From positions 2,961 through 10,972 of the forward strand of contig PLAX01000195.1 of assembly GCA_003135255.1 (NCBI GenBank): 8,012 nucleotides of DNA, given 5' to 3'. Below the pieces are notes generated by a model, which saw nothing but the letters and a program-made list of their open reading frames with translations, searched no databases and was not told where the DNA came from. The stretch is from Candidatus Dormiibacterota bacterium. GTDB lineage: Bacteria > Chloroflexota > Dormibacteria > Aeolococcales > Aeolococcaceae. Both the position numbers and the translations under genes were made by a program. Shown one piece after another: positions 6,537-8,012 of this stretch (position 1 is its first letter; every line of letters begins with the position of its first letter).

Positions 6537-7637
6537 ATGGGCAACCAGCCCTTCGACCCCTCGCAGCCGGGCGGCTTGCCGTCGCAGCCCGGAGGGTTCC
6601 CGGGATCCTCCGACCCGGGGGCTGGCTGGGCCCCTCCCGGCTGGGGATCGCAGGGCGTGCCGGGCGCCACGCCACCCGGGTGGGGGTCACCGGGTGCCCC
6701 CGGTGCGATGCCTCCGGGGTGGGGTGCGCCGCCCCCGTCGTCGCCCTCCCCCTGGGGTGGGTCCGGCTCCTCGGGATGGTCCGGCCAGTACCCGCCCCCC
6801 GGCGTGCCGGCGGGCAACCGGGCGGGAAAGGTCATCGCGGTGTTCCTGGGCGTGGTCCTGATCGCTGCCGCGGTCGGCATCCCCGTCTTTCTCGTCACCA
6901 GGCAGAGCCCTGCGGCCCAGGCGTCCAGCCTCTACGAGAAGTCGATGAAGGTTGCCGGGAGTTCGGCTGGGTTTCACTACGTGTCGACCTGGACGGGTGG
7001 CGGAGAGCCCGTGACGACCTATGCCGGCGACGCCGGGCAGAACGACGGCACCCAGGTGATCACCGAGCCGACCGATTACGGGAACGAGCAGTACGACGTC
7101 CTGCTGGCTTCGGACCAGACCTTGTATTTCAAGGGCAATGCCCCGGCGCTCGAGGACGAGTTGGGCGTCTCGGTGAGCACGGCGCCTGGACTCGCCGGGC
7201 AGTGGGTCTCGGTCCAGCCCGCCGACGGGCCGTACCAGGCAGAACAGGCCGGCCTGACCGTGGCGTCCGAAGTGGGGATCACCGGGTTCGTCGCAACCTC
7301 GACCGAGCAGGTGACCGGCGCCGGGGGAGTCAAACTGACCAGGATCACCGGCACCGTGCCCGCCTCCGAGTACTCCTCGAGCGCGACGGTTCGGGTGGAC
7401 ATCTCCCCCAGCTCCGACCTCCCCGCCTCCATCGTCATGTCCTTCAGCGACGGCACCGTGAACACCATGACGTTCACGGGGTGGGGGACGGCGCCCTCGG
7501 TACCCGTCCCCGCCGGTGCGGTGGCCTGGTCCACGCTGACCACCTCCCAACCGCCCGACGGGTACGGCAGCGCCGAGACCCCCACCCCGGCACCCACCCC
7601 GACGACCAGTCCTTCCGGGGTCGGCTCCGCCGCCTGA
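6537..7637 (+). CDS. Single-pass membrane-anchored protein with Pro/Gly/Trp-rich N-terminal repeat; function unknown
   Basis: A 366-residue protein of unrecognised function. Residues 1-95 are a disordered, probably cytoplasmic tail rich in Pro, Gly, Ser and Trp, including a 13-residue tandem repeat (PPGWGSxGxPGA). One membrane segment follows at about 98-120 (KVIAVFLGVVLIAAAVGIPVFLV), with positive residues on the tail side (NRAGK), predicting an exported C-terminus. The exported part, about 121-342, alternates short polar and hydrophobic stretches with many Thr, Ser and Val, as in a beta-rich fold, and includes FHYVSTWTGGG, LYFKGNAPALEDELG, GLAGQWVSVQ and VRVDISPSSDLPASIVMSF. This layout recalls mycobacterial LppX/LprG-type proteins, but that is an impression, not a match. 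There is no cysteine in the protein, so it is not a lipoprotein. The tail, about 345-366, is Pro/Thr/Ser-rich. It is divergent from rpe and convergent with pgl, so it is transcribed alone. Confidence 0.85.
   Translation: MGNQPFDPSQPGGLPSQPGGFPGSSDPGAGWAPPGWGSQGVPGATPPGWGSPGAPGAMPPGWGAPPPSSPSPWGGSGSSGWSGQYPPPGVPAGNRAGKVIAVFLGVVLIAAAVGIPVFLVTRQSPAAQASSLYEKSMKVAGSSAGFHYVSTWTGGGEPVTTYAGDAGQNDGTQVITEPTDYGNEQYDVLLASDQTLYFKGNAPALEDELGVSVSTAPGLAGQWVSVQPADGPYQAEQAGLTVASEVGITGFVATSTEQVTGAGGVKLTRITGTVPASEYSSSATVRVDISPSSDLPASIVMSFSDGTVNTMTFTGWGTAPSVPVPAGAVAWSTLTTSQPPDGYGSAETPTPAPTPTTSPSGVGSAA
6633..6728 (+). repeat. 39-bp tandem coding repeat (about 2.5 units, PPGWG motif)
   Basis: Three in-frame units begin at 6633, 6672 and 6711, each opening with Pro-Pro-Gly-Trp-Gly. 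The first two are full 13-codon units (PPGWGSQGVPGAT and PPGWGSPGAPGAM); the third diverges after PPGWGAPP. The DNA copies differ mostly at third codon positions, so the peptide pattern is better conserved than the bases, which points to selection on the protein or an old duplication. The repeat lies in the cytoplasmic tail of the anchored protein. Confidence 0.8.
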
Positions 7638-7657
7638 ACCGCTCCGTCTCGCCGCGA

Positions 7658-7678
7658 ATCGTCCCCCCGGGGGCCGAT
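7658..7678. terminator. Hairpin between convergent genes, possible bidirectional terminator
   Basis: An imperfect inverted repeat: ATCG pairs with CGAT, one T-C mismatch, then CCCC pairs with GGGG around a three-base loop. It sits in the 46-bp gap between the stop of the anchored protein (7637) and the stop of pgl (7684), where a shared terminator would be expected. There is no T-tract on either side, so it is not a classical intrinsic terminator, and short GC palindromes are common in this composition. Confidence 0.35.
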
Positions 7679-7683
7679 CCAGG

Positions 7684-8012
7684 TCAGATGCTGCCTGCCG
7701 CCACCCTGTCCATGAACCAGCACAGCTCCCCGTCCGGAGGCCGGACACCGGCGGCGGGGACGCGCCCCTCTGCCACACCCCGGAGCGCCTCCCCCTTGGC
7801 CGGGCCGGTCACCAGGAAGGCGACGTGGGCGGCGGCGTTGAGCACCGGATAGGTGACGGTGATGCGGTCAAAGGGGGCGTAGTCCGCCCGGCTCCGCACC
7901 GCCCAGCGGTCGCGCACCTGGAGCGCCGGATCACCGGGAAAGAGCGAGGCGGTGTGCCCGTTGTCCCCCAGCCCGAGGAGGACGCAGTCCAGCCGCGGCG
8001 CTGACCCGGGAG
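7684..8012 (-). CDS. pgl: 6-phosphogluconolactonase, C-terminal part (5' end beyond the window)
   Basis: Hydrolyses 6-phosphoglucono-1,5-lactone to 6-phosphogluconate (EC 3.1.1.31), the second oxidative step of the pentose-phosphate pathway, in the cytosol. The frame runs off the right edge; 108 residues are visible, roughly the last 40-45% of a family usually near 230-260 residues. Near the visible N-terminus is the signature LDCVLLGLGDNGHTASLFPG, followed by RITVTYPVLNAAAHVAFLVTG, then KGEALRGV and the expected ending DGELCWFMDRVAA. A GTG at 7917 within this stretch is internal, because the signature lies upstream of it. This belongs to the SOL/DevB/NagB-like lactonase type, not the beta-propeller (YbhE) type. 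The motif is intact. It lies on the same strand as rpe but is separated by a gene on the opposite strand, so the two are not one operon here. Upstream neighbours (often zwf or opcA in other genomes) are outside the window. Confidence 0.93.
   Translation of the reverse strand, partial: PGSAPRLDCVLLGLGDNGHTASLFPGDPALQVRDRWAVRSRADYAPFDRITVTYPVLNAAAHVAFLVTGPAKGEALRGVAEGRVPAAGVRPPDGELCWFMDRVAAGSI

Noticed and set aside
5485..6690. A 401-codon open frame on the minus strand spanning rpe
   Set aside because: It is a shifted frame of rpe that continues into the divergent region. Its composition (Arg/Pro/Gly-rich) is typical of a shadow frame and it shows no motif.
6687..7778. A 363-codon open frame antisense to the anchored protein
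   Set aside because: The plus-strand frame has a Shine-Dalgarno, a membrane segment and ordered domains; the antisense product is Gly/Arg-rich shadow sequence.

Overview
The window is about 70% GC by eye, densely coded and strongly GC-biased at third codon positions. This suggests a high-GC Terrabacteria-type bacterium (Actinobacteriota, or a Chloroflexota/Dormibacterota-like lineage). The placement is tentative: it rests on base composition, on recalled similarity of the membrane-protein remnant and the anchored hypothetical protein to proteins of that group, and on poor Shine-Dalgarno sites at several starts, which suits leaderless transcription. Nothing in the window identifies a species.

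Layout, left to right. 1-2124 (+): an alpha-glucan (glycogen) phosphorylase that enters from the left edge and lacks only its extreme N-terminus. 2149-2954 (+): the remnant of a large polytopic membrane protein. It keeps a plausible leaderless promoter and start, a frameshift after the first membrane segment, and two further apparent in-frame internal losses. 2877-5477 (-): an 866-residue membrane-anchored cyclic-di-GMP protein (sensor-HAMP-PAS-GGDEF-EAL), convergent with the remnant and overlapping its 3' end by 78 bp. The GGDEF part looks fully active and has a product-inhibition site. The EAL part lacks several conserved residues. 5607 to about 6302 (-): ribulose-phosphate 3-epimerase. 6537-7637 (+): a single-pass membrane protein with a Pro/Gly/Trp-rich repeat on the cytoplasmic side and an unrecognised exported domain. 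7684-8012 (-): the C-terminal half of 6-phosphogluconolactonase, running off the right edge.

Three genes belong to central sugar metabolism: glycogen breakdown to glucose-1-phosphate, then the oxidative (Pgl) and non-oxidative (Rpe) pentose-phosphate steps. They do not form one operon, because they lie on different strands with unrelated genes between them. The two pentose-phosphate genes share the minus strand. I see no CRISPR array, transposase, phage gene, tRNA, rRNA, toxin-antitoxin pair or defence cassette, and no evidence of a wholly new system. The points most worth a second look are the multiply deleted membrane-protein gene, the GGDEF-EAL protein with a substituted EAL active site, and the repeat-bearing anchored protein.
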